Source: Paraburkholderia caledonica NBRC 102488
Lineage (GTDB): Bacteria > Pseudomonadota > Gammaproteobacteria > Burkholderiales > Burkholderiaceae
Direction of reading: 5' to 3'
DNA: 64,000 nt
Assembly: GCF_000685095.1 (NCBI RefSeq)
Contig: NZ_BAYE01000006.1
Coordinates: forward strand, 310,001 to 374,000
Shown: one piece after another, positions 44,373 to 52,469 of the stretch
How positions within the stretch are numbered: the first letter of the stretch is position 1
Layout: each line of letters opens with the position of its first letter
Position numbers and translations under genes: made by a program
The notes under the pieces: generated by a model
What the model was told of the DNA's origin: nothing
The model's database searches: none
What the model saw: only the letters and a program-made list of their open reading frames with translations

Positions 44373-45617
44373 ATGACAGACAACGACAAAACCGGAACCG
44401 AGCGGCGCAGGCTTGGCGGCTGGCTGCCATCCAACGAAAAGCATCTCGCGCGATATCGCACCGACCTCGCGGAAAAAGCCCGCGCTCGCGCGGTGCATGC
44501 GCCGCGCACGTCGGCGGTGGAAGATCTGGCCGCGCTTCTGAGCGGCGACCCCGTTCTTCGGATGGACATGACGCGTGCAATCAATCAGGCCCGTGAAGCG
44601 GGTTATGTGCTCGGCTATTCGTCAATAGACGAGTTGATGGTCATCATCGATTACGTAATGACTTATGCGCCGCCGTTCAGCGAGACCAGTCTGATTCACT
44701 GCCCATTGAATGCGGTGCTGGACTGGCCGATGTGCATGCCGTCCGGCTACGCGCTGTTTCGCGACCCGGCATTGAACCAGCGGCTCAAACGCGTGCTCAA
44801 TTGCTGGTGCGGGTTCCTGAGTGGGCCGCATTCGCGTGAACACCTGAATACGTCGGCGCCGAATGGATGGTTTTCGCCCGAGGCCGATGAGAAAATCGGC
44901 ATGTCGCAGTTCGTCTGCGATACCGGCAAGCCGTATTGGGGCTTTTCGTCATGGAACGACTTTTTCACGCGCCGGTTCCGCGAGGGCGTGCGGCCAGTCG
45001 ATCAGCCGGATAACGACAAGATCATTGTCAGCGCCTGCGAGGCGGCTCCGTATAACATCCAGACAGACGTCAAGCTGACCGACACCTTCTGGATAAAGTC
45101 ACAGCCTTATTCGCTACTGGATATGTTTTCTGCAAGCCAGCGCGAAGTTGCACAGCGCTTTGTCGGCGGCTCGATCTATCAGTCCTTTCTCAGTGCATTC
45201 AATTGCCACCGGTGGCATGCGCCGGTAAGTGGTGTCATCAAGAAAGCGTACGCGCTGGACGGCACCTATTATTCCGACGCCGATTCGGAAGGCCGCGACG
45301 CCGGCGGTCTGAACGATTCGCAGGGCTACATTACCGCGGTGGCGGCGCGCGCCGTGATCGTTATTGAAAGCGACGATCCCGCGATCGGCCAGGTCGGCTG
45401 TCTCTTCGTCGGCATGGCCGATGTGTCGTCGTGCATGATAGAGGCGTTGCCTGGCCAGCGCGTCGCCAAGGGCGATGAAATAGGCTTTTTCCAGTACGGC
45501 GGTTCGACCTGCTGTCTCGTCTTCGAACCGGGTGTCATCAGCAGTTTCGTGCCGCAGCCCCCGTTCGACAACCCGCCGCCAGTCAAGGTGAACGCGCACA
45601 TTGCGACTGCGAAGTAA
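44373..45617 (+). CDS. Phosphatidylserine-decarboxylase-like (PsiD-like) pyruvoyl enzyme
   Basis: A 414-aa protein. The C-terminal half is a phosphatidylserine-decarboxylase fold: FTRRFREGVRPVD, AFNCHRWHAPVSGVIKKAY and YGGSTCCLVFEPGV. Self-cleavage between Gly377 and Ser378 would give the pyruvoyl group and a small 37-residue alpha chain. The N-terminal 160 residues form the extra domain (LIHCPLNAVLDWPMCMPSGY) found in PsiD-type L-tryptophan decarboxylases and uncharacterised relatives, not in housekeeping Psd. No hydrophobic anchor is present. A soluble amino-acid decarboxylase is therefore as likely as a phospholipid enzyme. A strong terminator follows. Confidence 0.85.
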   Translation: MTDNDKTGTERRRLGGWLPSNEKHLARYRTDLAEKARARAVHAPRTSAVEDLAALLSGDPVLRMDMTRAINQAREAGYVLGYSSIDELMVIIDYVMTYAPPFSETSLIHCPLNAVLDWPMCMPSGYALFRDPALNQRLKRVLNCWCGFLSGPHSREHLNTSAPNGWFSPEADEKIGMSQFVCDTGKPYWGFSSWNDFFTRRFREGVRPVDQPDNDKIIVSACEAAPYNIQTDVKLTDTFWIKSQPYSLLDMFSASQREVAQRFVGGSIYQSFLSAFNCHRWHAPVSGVIKKAYALDGTYYSDADSEGRDAGGLNDSQGYITAVAARAVIVIESDDPAIGQVGCLFVGMADVSSCMIEALPGQRVAKGDEIGFFQYGGSTCCLVFEPGVISSFVPQPPFDNPPPVKVNAHIATAK

Positions 45618-45666
45618 TCCAGCTGCGGTCACCTCTGATTTTCAACGAGCGTGGACATTATGTTCG

Positions 45667-45706
45667 AATGCCGCGAAGCGCACTGCGCTCCGCGGCATTT
45701 TTTCTT
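45667..45706 (+). terminator. Rho-independent terminator of the PSD-like gene
   Basis: AATGCCGCG (45667-45675) and CGCGGCATT (45691-45699) pair perfectly, with a further inner AGCG/CGCT stem, and the T-rich run TTTTTTCTT follows. It begins 49 nt after the stop codon. Confidence 0.82.
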
Positions 45707-45763
45707 CTTGATCGCGACTTCGGCTGCGGCAATTATCGTGTCGAATGCCGCGCAGTTATTGAA

Positions 45764-45781
45764 CGGCGGGGCAGCCCGCCG
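45764..45781 (-). terminator. Hairpin downstream of manganese catalase
   Basis: CGGCGGG (45764-45770) and CCCGCCG (45775-45781) pair perfectly around a 4-nt loop, 10 nt past the catalase stop codon. The T-tract on the minus strand is poor, so it could be a weak terminator or an mRNA 3'-end stabiliser. Confidence 0.45.
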
Positions 45782-45791
45782 TGGCAATCGC

Positions 45792-46667
45792 TTAGCCCGG
45801 CTGCTTACCCGAGCCAAGATCGGCGCCCGTCATCGGATCCGATTCCGTATCCGATGCGGTTCTCTCGGCCAGCGCGCCTAGCACTTCGACATCAGCTTGC
45901 GTCACGTTGACCGATGGCAGACCGTCGCCGCCATCCACTGCCGGCTGCGGTGCCTCGACGAATTCCCATTCAGGGCCCTCGTTCCACGGACCGCGTGCGT
46001 CGCCTTCGCCGGCCGACATGTTGTAGTACACGTTTGTAAATTCCGGAACACCCGGCAGCTTGCCTTGCGGGAAGTTCGGCTGAATTGAGTGCAGTGCTTT
46101 CTCGAACGACTTCTGGTGAGCGATCTCGCGTGTCATCAGGAAACCGAGCGCTTCCTTGATGCCCGGGTCGTCCGTGACATTCAGCAGGCGCTCATAGACG
46201 ATCTTCGCACGCGCTTCCGCAGCGATATTCGAGCGGAGGTCGGCGGTCGGTTCGCCAATCGTGTCGATGTACGCAGCCGTCCACGGTACGCCCGCGGAGT
46301 TCGTGAGCGCAGGCCCGCCGCCGTACAGCAGTGCGGTGGTATGCGAGTCGTTGCCGCCGCCTGTCAGTGAGCGATACAGCTCTGCTTCCTGCTCGACGCC
46401 TTCGGCGAGTTGGCCTTTCGCGCCCTTGTTCAACATAGCGACGATGGAGCCGATTACTTCAAGGTGACTCAGTTCTTCAGTAGCGATGTCGAACAGCAAA
46501 TCCTTGCGGCCCGGGTCGTCTTCTGCGACGGCCTGAGTAAAGTACCGGCACGCGGCTGCCAACTCGCCTTGAGGTCCGCCGAATTGCTCGAGCATCAGAT
46601 TGGCGAGGCCCGGATTGGGGGCGGCGACACGCACGGTATATTGAAGTCGCTTGTTGTGGACGAACAT
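45792..46667 (-). CDS. Manganese catalase
   Basis: A 291-aa non-heme catalase that disproportionates hydrogen peroxide at a dimanganese centre. Ligand motifs are present: LMLEQFGGPQGELAAACRY, DIATEELSHLEVIGSIV, AEARAKIVYERLL and LMTREIAHQKSFEKAL, giving the Glu/His set of the family. The C-terminal tail of about 50 residues is polar. The start at 46667 (MFVHNKRLQYTVRV) is the usual family N terminus. Divergent from a DUF892 ferritin-like gene; this pairing is common in stress loci. Confidence 0.93.
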   Translation of the reverse strand: MFVHNKRLQYTVRVAAPNPGLANLMLEQFGGPQGELAAACRYFTQAVAEDDPGRKDLLFDIATEELSHLEVIGSIVAMLNKGAKGQLAEGVEQEAELYRSLTGGGNDSHTTALLYGGGPALTNSAGVPWTAAYIDTIGEPTADLRSNIAAEARAKIVYERLLNVTDDPGIKEALGFLMTREIAHQKSFEKALHSIQPNFPQGKLPGVPEFTNVYYNMSAGEGDARGPWNEGPEWEFVEAPQPAVDGGDGLPSVNVTQADVEVLGALAERTASDTESDPMTGADLGSGKQPG

Positions 46668-46825
46668 TGGTTTCTCCGTTGAGTATGGTTGGGAAACTTT
46701 CGACTGCACGCTTCCTTGCGCATCCCGCATACCTGAGCGATTAAATGGTCATAGCGCGCACGCCGATGTTCTGGCACACGCGTTGCGGATTGCAGGGCTC
46801 CTAACCACTACCTTGGGAGTTGCAC

Positions 46826-47326
46826 ATGACACAGCGAAAGACCATCGACGATCTGTTCGTTCACATGCTGTCGGACATCTATAGCGCCGAGAAGCAGTTG
46901 ACCAAAGCATTGGCGAAACTCTCGCGTGCTGCGTCCGATCCGCAATTGAGCGAGGCGTTCAAAATTCACCTGGAGGAAACGCAAGGACAGGTGGAAAGAA
47001 TCGATAAGGTTGTAGAAACGAGTGGCGTGAAGTTGAAAAGAATGAAGTGCGTCGCGATGGAAGGCTTGATCGAGGAAGGGCAGGAACTGATCGACGAAAT
47101 GGAAAAGGGCGCAGTGCTCGATGCGGGTTTGGTCGCCGCCGCGCAAAAGGTCGAACACTACGAAATCGCCGCATACGGCAGCCTGTGCGCGATTGGAAAG
47201 CAGTTGGGCTTCACGGAGGCCGTCAATCTGCTGAAGGAAACGCTGGAAGAAGAGAAGGCGACGGATTTGAAGCTGACCGAATTCGCTGAGCGAGCCGGCA
47301 ACGAAAAGGCGAAGCAGCAGAAGTAA
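46826..47326 (+). CDS. DUF892 ferritin-like protein (YciE/YciF family)
   Basis: A 166-aa four-helix-bundle protein. MTQRKTIDDLFVHMLSDIYS and AEKQLTKALAKLSRAASDPQ give the first helix with its metal-binding Glu. FKIHLEETQGQVERIDKVVE, ALVAAAQKVEHYEIAAYGSL-like helix 3 (GLVAAAQKVEHYEIAAYGSL) and LKETLEEEKATDLKLTEFAE follow. These carry the Glu/His set of the family. DUF892 proteins are induced by general stress; the exact role is unknown. ATG at 46826. A strong terminator follows. Confidence 0.93.
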   Translation: MTQRKTIDDLFVHMLSDIYSAEKQLTKALAKLSRAASDPQLSEAFKIHLEETQGQVERIDKVVETSGVKLKRMKCVAMEGLIEEGQELIDEMEKGAVLDAGLVAAAQKVEHYEIAAYGSLCAIGKQLGFTEAVNLLKETLEEEKATDLKLTEFAERAGNEKAKQQK

Positions 47327-47388
47327 ATGGGAAGTCCCGCCGACTGAACAACGGCGCGAGGCTGATAGAGCGGTATTGATGTTGTGAT

Positions 47389-47411
47389 CCGGCCCGTTCA
47401 GGGCCGGTTTT
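47389..47411 (+). terminator. Rho-independent terminator of the DUF892 gene
   Basis: CCGGCCC (47389-47395) and GGGCCGG (47401-47407) form a perfect stem with a 5-nt loop, followed by TTTTCTT. It lies 62 nt past the stop codon. Confidence 0.85.
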
Positions 47412-47455
47412 CTTGCGAGCCACGCGCACCGCATGGTCCGCGACAATTTCGCGCG

Positions 47456-47968
47456 TCAGGTCTTGTCGCCGACCGCACGGCTGCCGACTGCGTCGAGCTT
47501 GCCTTGCAGTTCCATCTTGCGCTGCGCGATTTTCTGACCGAGCCCCTTCACGTTGAGGTTGGCCTTTCGCAATTCCGGAAACAGTTCGGTCTCTTCTTCC
47601 TCCACGTGATGTTGCACCATTTCGCTCATCACCTTGAACGTCGCGTCGAAGCCTTTATCGCCTGCCTTGAGCGTTTCGAATTTGCTGATCAGTGTTTTCA
47701 CGAGAAAGTGCTCGACGTACGCTTCCTCCACGTCGACCACATCGCCTGACGGCAGCGCTTCAGCAGCAGCGGGGTAAAGCAGTTCTTCTTCGATGATGGT
47801 GTGAATGGTGAGCTCTTCGCACGCACGTTGTGCGAGCGTGGCTTTCGCTTCCAGATCGTCTTCTTTAGCTTCTTTGAACGCGGTGAATAGTCGCTCGACG
47901 GCGCGGTGATCCGCGATCAGCAGTTCGAGTGCATCGTCTGTATTGGGGTTCGGTTGTTTTTCGGGCAT
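47456..47968 (-). CDS. Hemerythrin (HHE) domain protein
   Basis: A 170-aa soluble helical protein. ELLIADHRAVERLFTAFKEA, IHTIIEEELLYPAAAEAL, YVEHFLVKTLISKFETLKAG and MVQHHVEEEETELFPELRKA supply the His and Glu ligands of a hemerythrin-type diiron site. The last 40 residues are polar and charged. These proteins bind oxygen or nitric oxide, or store iron; which applies here is unknown. Another hemerythrin-domain gene lies at 57529. Converges with the DUF892 gene. Confidence 0.92.
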   Translation of the reverse strand: MPEKQPNPNTDDALELLIADHRAVERLFTAFKEAKEDDLEAKATLAQRACEELTIHTIIEEELLYPAAAEALPSGDVVDVEEAYVEHFLVKTLISKFETLKAGDKGFDATFKVMSEMVQHHVEEEETELFPELRKANLNVKGLGQKIAQRKMELQGKLDAVGSRAVGDKT

Positions 47969-48046
47969 GTCGCTCTCCGTGTTGAAACGCCGCCTGGCGG
48001 CAGGTTTGAACGGGGTAACGCAAGCACTGTGCCCATGCGCCGCAGT

Positions 48047-48589
48047 TCAGCTTTTGCTCTTGCGCGGTGCTACAGCGTTCAGCAGCGGATTGAACGCTGC
48101 CGTTCTCTTCGGCTGCTGCGTGGGTGCGTCGGAGTCTCTCTCTTTGTTTTTGGCGGTGTCTTTCGCTTTGTCTTTCAAGTTCGCGGCACGGCCGCGCCGC
48201 GTAGCGCGAGCACTGCCGGACAGTTGCTGCGCCAGTTCTGCACTGTCGTCGTCCTGGTCCGCGGATTCTTCTTCGTGGTCGTTTACGTCCTCCGCCGCGC
48301 TCGCTGGATTTTTAGTTCGCGATACGCCGGCTATGTGCTCGATTACCGACAGGAAGGATTTGCTCGCCGAACGTAACGATTCGCCAGGCAGCATGGTGAG
48401 AACAACGACTTCGTGAAGGGAGCGTCCGTCGACCGTGCGTTGAGACGGTTTCGTGTCCCAGTCAGTGTTCTCTTGTGCGAAAACGGCCAATAGTCGTTCG
48501 AGGACAGCGGGCGATAGAACGCCGCCGTCGTACAGGCTGATGATTGCGCGCTCGGCAAGAGCGAACGGCGAAGCGGAAGTTTTAGGCAT
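48047..48589 (-). CDS. Unknown protein with ordered N-terminal half and charged tail
   Basis: A 180-aa protein. Residues 1-100 look folded (helices around PFALAERAIISLYDGGVLSP, VLERLLAVFAQENTDWDTKP, VVVLTMLPGESLRSASKSFL). Residues 100-180 are acidic then basic (EEESADQDDDSAELAQQ; RATRRGRAANLKDKAKDTAK) and probably disordered. No family recognised; similar-looking proteins occur in stress loci of Burkholderiaceae. The basic tail could bind nucleic acid, which is inference only. Confidence 0.75.
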   Translation of the reverse strand: MPKTSASPFALAERAIISLYDGGVLSPAVLERLLAVFAQENTDWDTKPSQRTVDGRSLHEVVVLTMLPGESLRSASKSFLSVIEHIAGVSRTKNPASAAEDVNDHEEESADQDDDSAELAQQLSGSARATRRGRAANLKDKAKDTAKNKERDSDAPTQQPKRTAAFNPLLNAVAPRKSKS

Positions 48590-48637
48590 CGTGTTGTGCT
48601 CCTCGCCGGGCGCGCTGCTTCGACGATCTGTGGCCGG

Positions 48638-48865
48638 TCAGACGTTTTGCCTTGCTTCGCTGCCCTTTAGCTCGCCGTGCCGATGCGCGTGCGTGGCCGC
48701 GTATTTGAGCTCAAAGTGCGCGCCTTTGCCACTGCGCGTAGGTGGAAAATGTTCTCCCTCCACGCACGTTACTTCGAAGGTGTCTTTGCCGTCGTCGTGA
48801 ACGACTGAATAGATGCCGGAGGTCTTGACGATTTCGCCGGGCTTGAACGAGTTATCTCCTGCCAT
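48638..48865 (-). CDS. Small YjzC-like protein
   Basis: A 75-aa protein. NSFKPGEIVKTSGIYSVVHD followed by DTFEVTCVEGEHFPPTRSGK and AHFELKYAATHAHRH matches the layout of YjzC-type small beta proteins, which have a T-G-x-Y motif and a zinc-ribbon-like C/H-rich C-terminal half; function unknown. The ATG at 48865 was chosen over one 30 nt upstream because that extension has no family similarity. The family call is tentative. Confidence 0.65.
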   Translation of the reverse strand: MAGDNSFKPGEIVKTSGIYSVVHDDGKDTFEVTCVEGEHFPPTRSGKGAHFELKYAATHAHRHGELKGSEARQNV

Positions 48866-48935
48866 TGTGAAACTCCGTGGGTAAGTAAGCGACAAGCGTC
48901 GTCATGCAACGCTCGTGCCACGCGTCCAGGTGCCC

Positions 48936-49343
48936 TCAGAACGCCCGCAATGGGCTCGATCTCCGCGCGGGCCCCATCGGACTGCTCTCTTCCAGAAGGA
49001 TCTGAACGATGCCGCGAGTCGACACGCTGACCCAAGCCGAATGAATGTCTTTCGCGCTGACCCAGCGGCATCGGCTGATCTCATTGCCTGGTATCGGCTC
49101 GACGTGCTCGGGAATGCGCGCGGCAAATACATAGTGTCGAGTGCGGGCGCCCCAGAACTCGAAAATGTACTGCAGCGCCATGTCGCTCATTTGAGTTTCT
49201 TCAAGAAGCTCGCGAGCGGCCGCGTCGAACGCGGGCTCGCCCTCCTTGCATCGACCGCCGGGCAGCGCCCACCGTCCGTTGGATCTCGCGACCAGCAGGA
49301 TGTGATTAGCGCGCAGGCAGAGGACGGTGGCTCGATGCTTCAT
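48936..49343 (-). CDS. NUDIX hydrolase
   Basis: A 135-aa pyrophosphohydrolase. The Nudix box is visible as GRCKEGEPAFDAAARELLEE (G-x5-E-x7-R-E-x2-E-E), with WALPGG just before it. The protein has the normal size for a single Nudix domain. The substrate (nucleotide sugar, oxidised nucleotide or capped RNA) cannot be read from the box. Divergent from the glucose-dehydrogenase gene. Confidence 0.88.
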   Translation of the reverse strand: MKHRATVLCLRANHILLVARSNGRWALPGGRCKEGEPAFDAAARELLEETQMSDMALQYIFEFWGARTRHYVFAARIPEHVEPIPGNEISRCRWVSAKDIHSAWVSVSTRGIVQILLEESSPMGPARRSSPLRAF

Positions 49344-49512
49344 GGCATGTCGGGGTAATCAGTGCGACTTTGGCGCATGTTGCATGTTGCATGCCTTGCC
49401 GATGAGTCCACCGGGAACCGTAAATGCTACTTGCAAAAACGGCTCTTTCGGCCAGGCGGTTAGCTTTTCTCGTGTAATCCAATTCGAATCATTGTCTGCA
49501 GAGGTGGTGAAT

Positions 49513-52161
49513 ATGTCGAAGCCACATCGGTTTCCTCCCGCACTTGCCGTCCCCGCTGTCGTCTTTATCATTATTGGCCTGGCGCTAGCAGGGGGCGGAG
49601 TCCCGCTCGTCGCGCTGGGTGGTTCGTGGTATTACGTGGTGACTGGGATCGCGATTGCGCTGACCGGCGTGCTGCTCAGCATTCGCCGACGTTCGGCGCT
49701 ATGGTTATTTGCGCTGATTCTCTTCGGTTCGACGATCTGGGCCGTGGTGGAAGCGCGCTTCGACTTCTGGCAATTGCTGCCGCGCTTGTGGGTGTGGCTT
49801 GTACTTGCTCTGTGGCTATTGCTGCCGCCCGTCACACGCAAACTGGTGTTTGGGCCACCGGCCGCGCATCGCGAGGGCGTCGTGCCGTTGACTGCCGCCG
49901 TGATCCTGACCGTACTTCTCGGCCTCGTCACAGCGTTCAACCATCCGTATGATCGCGCGGGTACCTTGGCTTCCACTGCCGCTCCCCCTACTACGCCAAT
50001 TGCCGGCGACGCGAACCGGCAGGCGGCCGACTGGACCGACTACGGCGGCTCGCCGCTCGGTCAGCGTTACTCGCCGCTTACGCAAATCACGCCGGAAAAT
50101 GCGGGGCAATTGAAAGTGGCCTGGCAATTCGAAACAGGCGACAAGCCGGGCCCCGGCGACCCCACCGAAACTACCGATGAGAATACGCCGATCAAGGTCG
50201 GCAACAAGCTCTTCCTTTGCACGCCGCACAGTATCGTGATCGCGCTCGATCCGACGTCGGGCAAGGAACTCTGGCGATACGATCCGCATATTCAGAGTCC
50301 CGTTGGCTTCAAGCACTGGGAGCATATGACTTGCCGCGGCGTGTCGTATCACGACGACGCCATGTATCCGGCAAATGCCGCGGTAGCAGCGGCGGATAAT
50401 GCGGCGGTGGCTTCGGCAGCAGCTTCGGCGCCGGCTGAAGGCGCGGCTGCAAGCAGCGATTCGGCTGCGAGCGCTGCCGCTTCGAATCCACAGGCCTCGG
50501 CTTCGGCGCCTGCGGCGGATGGCGCATCGGCAACCACTGACGCGGCCAACGGTGCTTCCACAGCGGCGGGCGCAGAGCCATCTGCATCAGCAGCCACGGC
50601 CGCCAGCGATACGTCGGCTGCGAGCCAGCAGACGGCCGCCGCTGCCGTGAGCGCCGAATGCCCGCGCCGCATCTTCCTGCCGACCGCCGATGCGCGACTG
50701 ATCGCGCTCAATGCCGACACGGGCCAGCCATGCACGCATTTTGGCAATAACGGTCAAATCGACCTGCGCACGAATATCGGCCCCTTTACGCCGGGTGGTT
50801 ATTACTCGACGTCGCCGCCCGCGGTGACTCGCGATCTGGTCATTATCAGCGGCCACGTCACCGATAACGAGTCGACCAACGAGCCCTCGGGGGTTACCCG
50901 CGCGTTCGACGTGCACGACGGTCATCTGGTGTGGAACTGGGATGCGGGCAATCAGGAGGAGACGCAGCCGATCACCGGCAATCAGACGTACGTTCGCAAT
51001 TCGCCGAACATGTGGTCGGTCTTCAGCGTGGATGAAAAGCTCGGCATGGTGTATCTGCCGCTCGGCAATCAGACACCCGACCAGTGGGGCGGCATGCGCA
51101 CGCCGGCTTCGGAGAAGGTGGCGGCGGGCGTCGTTGCACTGGATCTCGCAACCGGCAAGATGCGCTGGAATTACCAGTTCACTCACCACGATCTGTGGGA
51201 CATGGACGTAGGCGGCCAACCTTCGCTGATCGATCTGCAGACACCCGGTGGGGTGCAACCTGCGCTGATCGCATCGACGAAACAGGGCAGCTTGTATGTG
51301 CTGAACCGCGAGACCGGCAAGCCGATCGTGCCGATCACGGAAGAACCGGTGCCGCAGGGCGCGGGAACCGGCGATCACACTTCGCCTACGCAACCGTTCT
51401 CCGCACTGAACTTCAAGCCGCCGAAAGTACGGGAGCGCGACATGTGGGGCACCAATCCTTTCGATCAGCTGTGGTGCCGCGTCAAGTTCAAATCGCTGCG
51501 ATATGACGGCATGTTCACGCCGCCGTCCGAGCAGGGATCGCTCGTATTTCCAGGCAACTTCGGGGTGTTCGACTGGGGCGGCATTGCAGTGGATCCGGTT
51601 CGGCAAATACTGATCGCGAATCCGAGTTACATGGCTTTCACTTCAAAGCTGGTGCCGCGCTCGCAGATTCCGTCCGATAACGGAGAGAAGAAGGGCAGTG
51701 AAACAAGCGGCATCAAGCTCGCTCGCGGCACGCCTTACGGTTTCGAGCTCAATGCGTTCCTGTCGCCGCTCGGCATTCCATGCCAGGCGCCGCCGTGGGG
51801 ATATGTCGCGGGCGTCGATCTGCGCACGAACCACATTGTGTGGGAACACAAGAACGGTACGATCCGCGATAGCGCGCCGCTGCCCGTTCCCATGCCGCTC
51901 GGCGTGCCGAGTCTGGGTGGCATGATCACGACTGCTGGCGGTGTGGCATTCCTCTCCGGTACGCTTGATTACTATCTGCGCGCTTACGATGTACGGACTG
52001 GCGACCGGCTGTGGCAAGCCCGCTTGCCCGCAGGCGGGCAGGCAACGCCAATGACCTACGCCGACAGCAACGGCAAGCAGTATGTGCTGGTCACCGCGGG
52101 CGGGCACGGCTCGCTCGGCACGAAGCAAGGTGATTACGTGATCGCGTACACGCTGCCCTGA
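49513..52161 (+). CDS. gcd: Membrane PQQ-dependent glucose-type dehydrogenase with Ala/Ser-rich insertion
   Basis: An 882-aa quinoprotein. Five transmembrane helices fill residues 1-140 (FPPALAVPAVVFIIIGLALA and others). An eight-bladed propeller follows, with DWTDYGGSPLGQRYSPLTQI, FETGDKPGPGD, TPHSIVIALDPTSGKELWRY and TCRGVSYHDDAMYPA, then NLTRE-type PQQ-binding blades to VLVTAGGHGSLGTKQGDYVI. It oxidises glucose or other polyols to lactones in the periplasm and passes electrons to ubiquinone. An Ala/Ser-rich stretch of about 96 residues (286-381) interrupts a loop that is about 20 residues in relatives. Start at 49513 (MSKPHRFPPALAV). Confidence 0.9.
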   Translation: MSKPHRFPPALAVPAVVFIIIGLALAGGGVPLVALGGSWYYVVTGIAIALTGVLLSIRRRSALWLFALILFGSTIWAVVEARFDFWQLLPRLWVWLVLALWLLLPPVTRKLVFGPPAAHREGVVPLTAAVILTVLLGLVTAFNHPYDRAGTLASTAAPPTTPIAGDANRQAADWTDYGGSPLGQRYSPLTQITPENAGQLKVAWQFETGDKPGPGDPTETTDENTPIKVGNKLFLCTPHSIVIALDPTSGKELWRYDPHIQSPVGFKHWEHMTCRGVSYHDDAMYPANAAVAAADNAAVASAAASAPAEGAAASSDSAASAAASNPQASASAPAADGASATTDAANGASTAAGAEPSASAATAASDTSAASQQTAAAAVSAECPRRIFLPTADARLIALNADTGQPCTHFGNNGQIDLRTNIGPFTPGGYYSTSPPAVTRDLVIISGHVTDNESTNEPSGVTRAFDVHDGHLVWNWDAGNQEETQPITGNQTYVRNSPNMWSVFSVDEKLGMVYLPLGNQTPDQWGGMRTPASEKVAAGVVALDLATGKMRWNYQFTHHDLWDMDVGGQPSLIDLQTPGGVQPALIASTKQGSLYVLNRETGKPIVPITEEPVPQGAGTGDHTSPTQPFSALNFKPPKVRERDMWGTNPFDQLWCRVKFKSLRYDGMFTPPSEQGSLVFPGNFGVFDWGGIAVDPVRQILIANPSYMAFTSKLVPRSQIPSDNGEKKGSETSGIKLARGTPYGFELNAFLSPLGIPCQAPPWGYVAGVDLRTNHIVWEHKNGTIRDSAPLPVPMPLGVPSLGGMITTAGGVAFLSGTLDYYLRAYDVRTGDRLWQARLPAGGQATPMTYADSNGKQYVLVTAGGHGSLGTKQGDYVIAYTLP

Positions 52162-52360
52162 AACAACGTTTTTGAGGATCGCGCGCGAGCGGGTGCCGCT
52201 GGAACATCGCGGTTCGGGCCCGCCGCGCGCTTGCGACAGGCGCGCGAGTTTCTGCGTCAAGTGAGCGAATGCATTCGAATGTGCATCCGGTTGAAAACGT
52301 TACGCGTCAGCGCGCAAACATTTCAGCCGCCGTGACACGTGCAGAAGGTTCGAAGATCGC

Positions 52361-52468
52361 TCAATGCGTAGCGGCCTGTAATACAGCTTTCAGTATGCCT
52401 GCGACGAGGGCGACGGTTGCAACGCCCAGCAACCACAGGCCGACAAACCATGCGAATCGTCGCCACAT
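52361..52468 (-). CDS. DUF2474 small membrane protein
   Basis: A 35-aa protein, too short for most gene finders: MWRRFAWFVGLWLLGVATVA followed by a second half ending AVLQAATH. It has a single transmembrane helix and a W-R-R basic start, as in DUF2474 proteins and CydX-like small subunits that sit with cytochrome bd genes. It begins 1 nt after the cioB stop, so it is co-translated. It is probably a small subunit stabilising the oxidase, by analogy with CydX. Confidence 0.75.
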   Translation of the reverse strand: MWRRFAWFVGLWLLGVATVALVAGILKAVLQAATH

Positions 52469-52469
52469 G

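Noticed and set aside
49327..49512. Earlier in-frame start of the PQQ glucose dehydrogenase
   Set aside because: It overlaps the divergent NUDIX gene and adds a non-conserved, Cys-containing leader; the ATG at 49513 gives the normal membrane N terminus.
50399..50650. Arginine/proline-rich frames overlapping the Ala/Ser insertion of Gcd
   Set aside because: They are out-of-frame shadows of the GC-rich repeat-like codons; the Gcd frame is continuous through the region.
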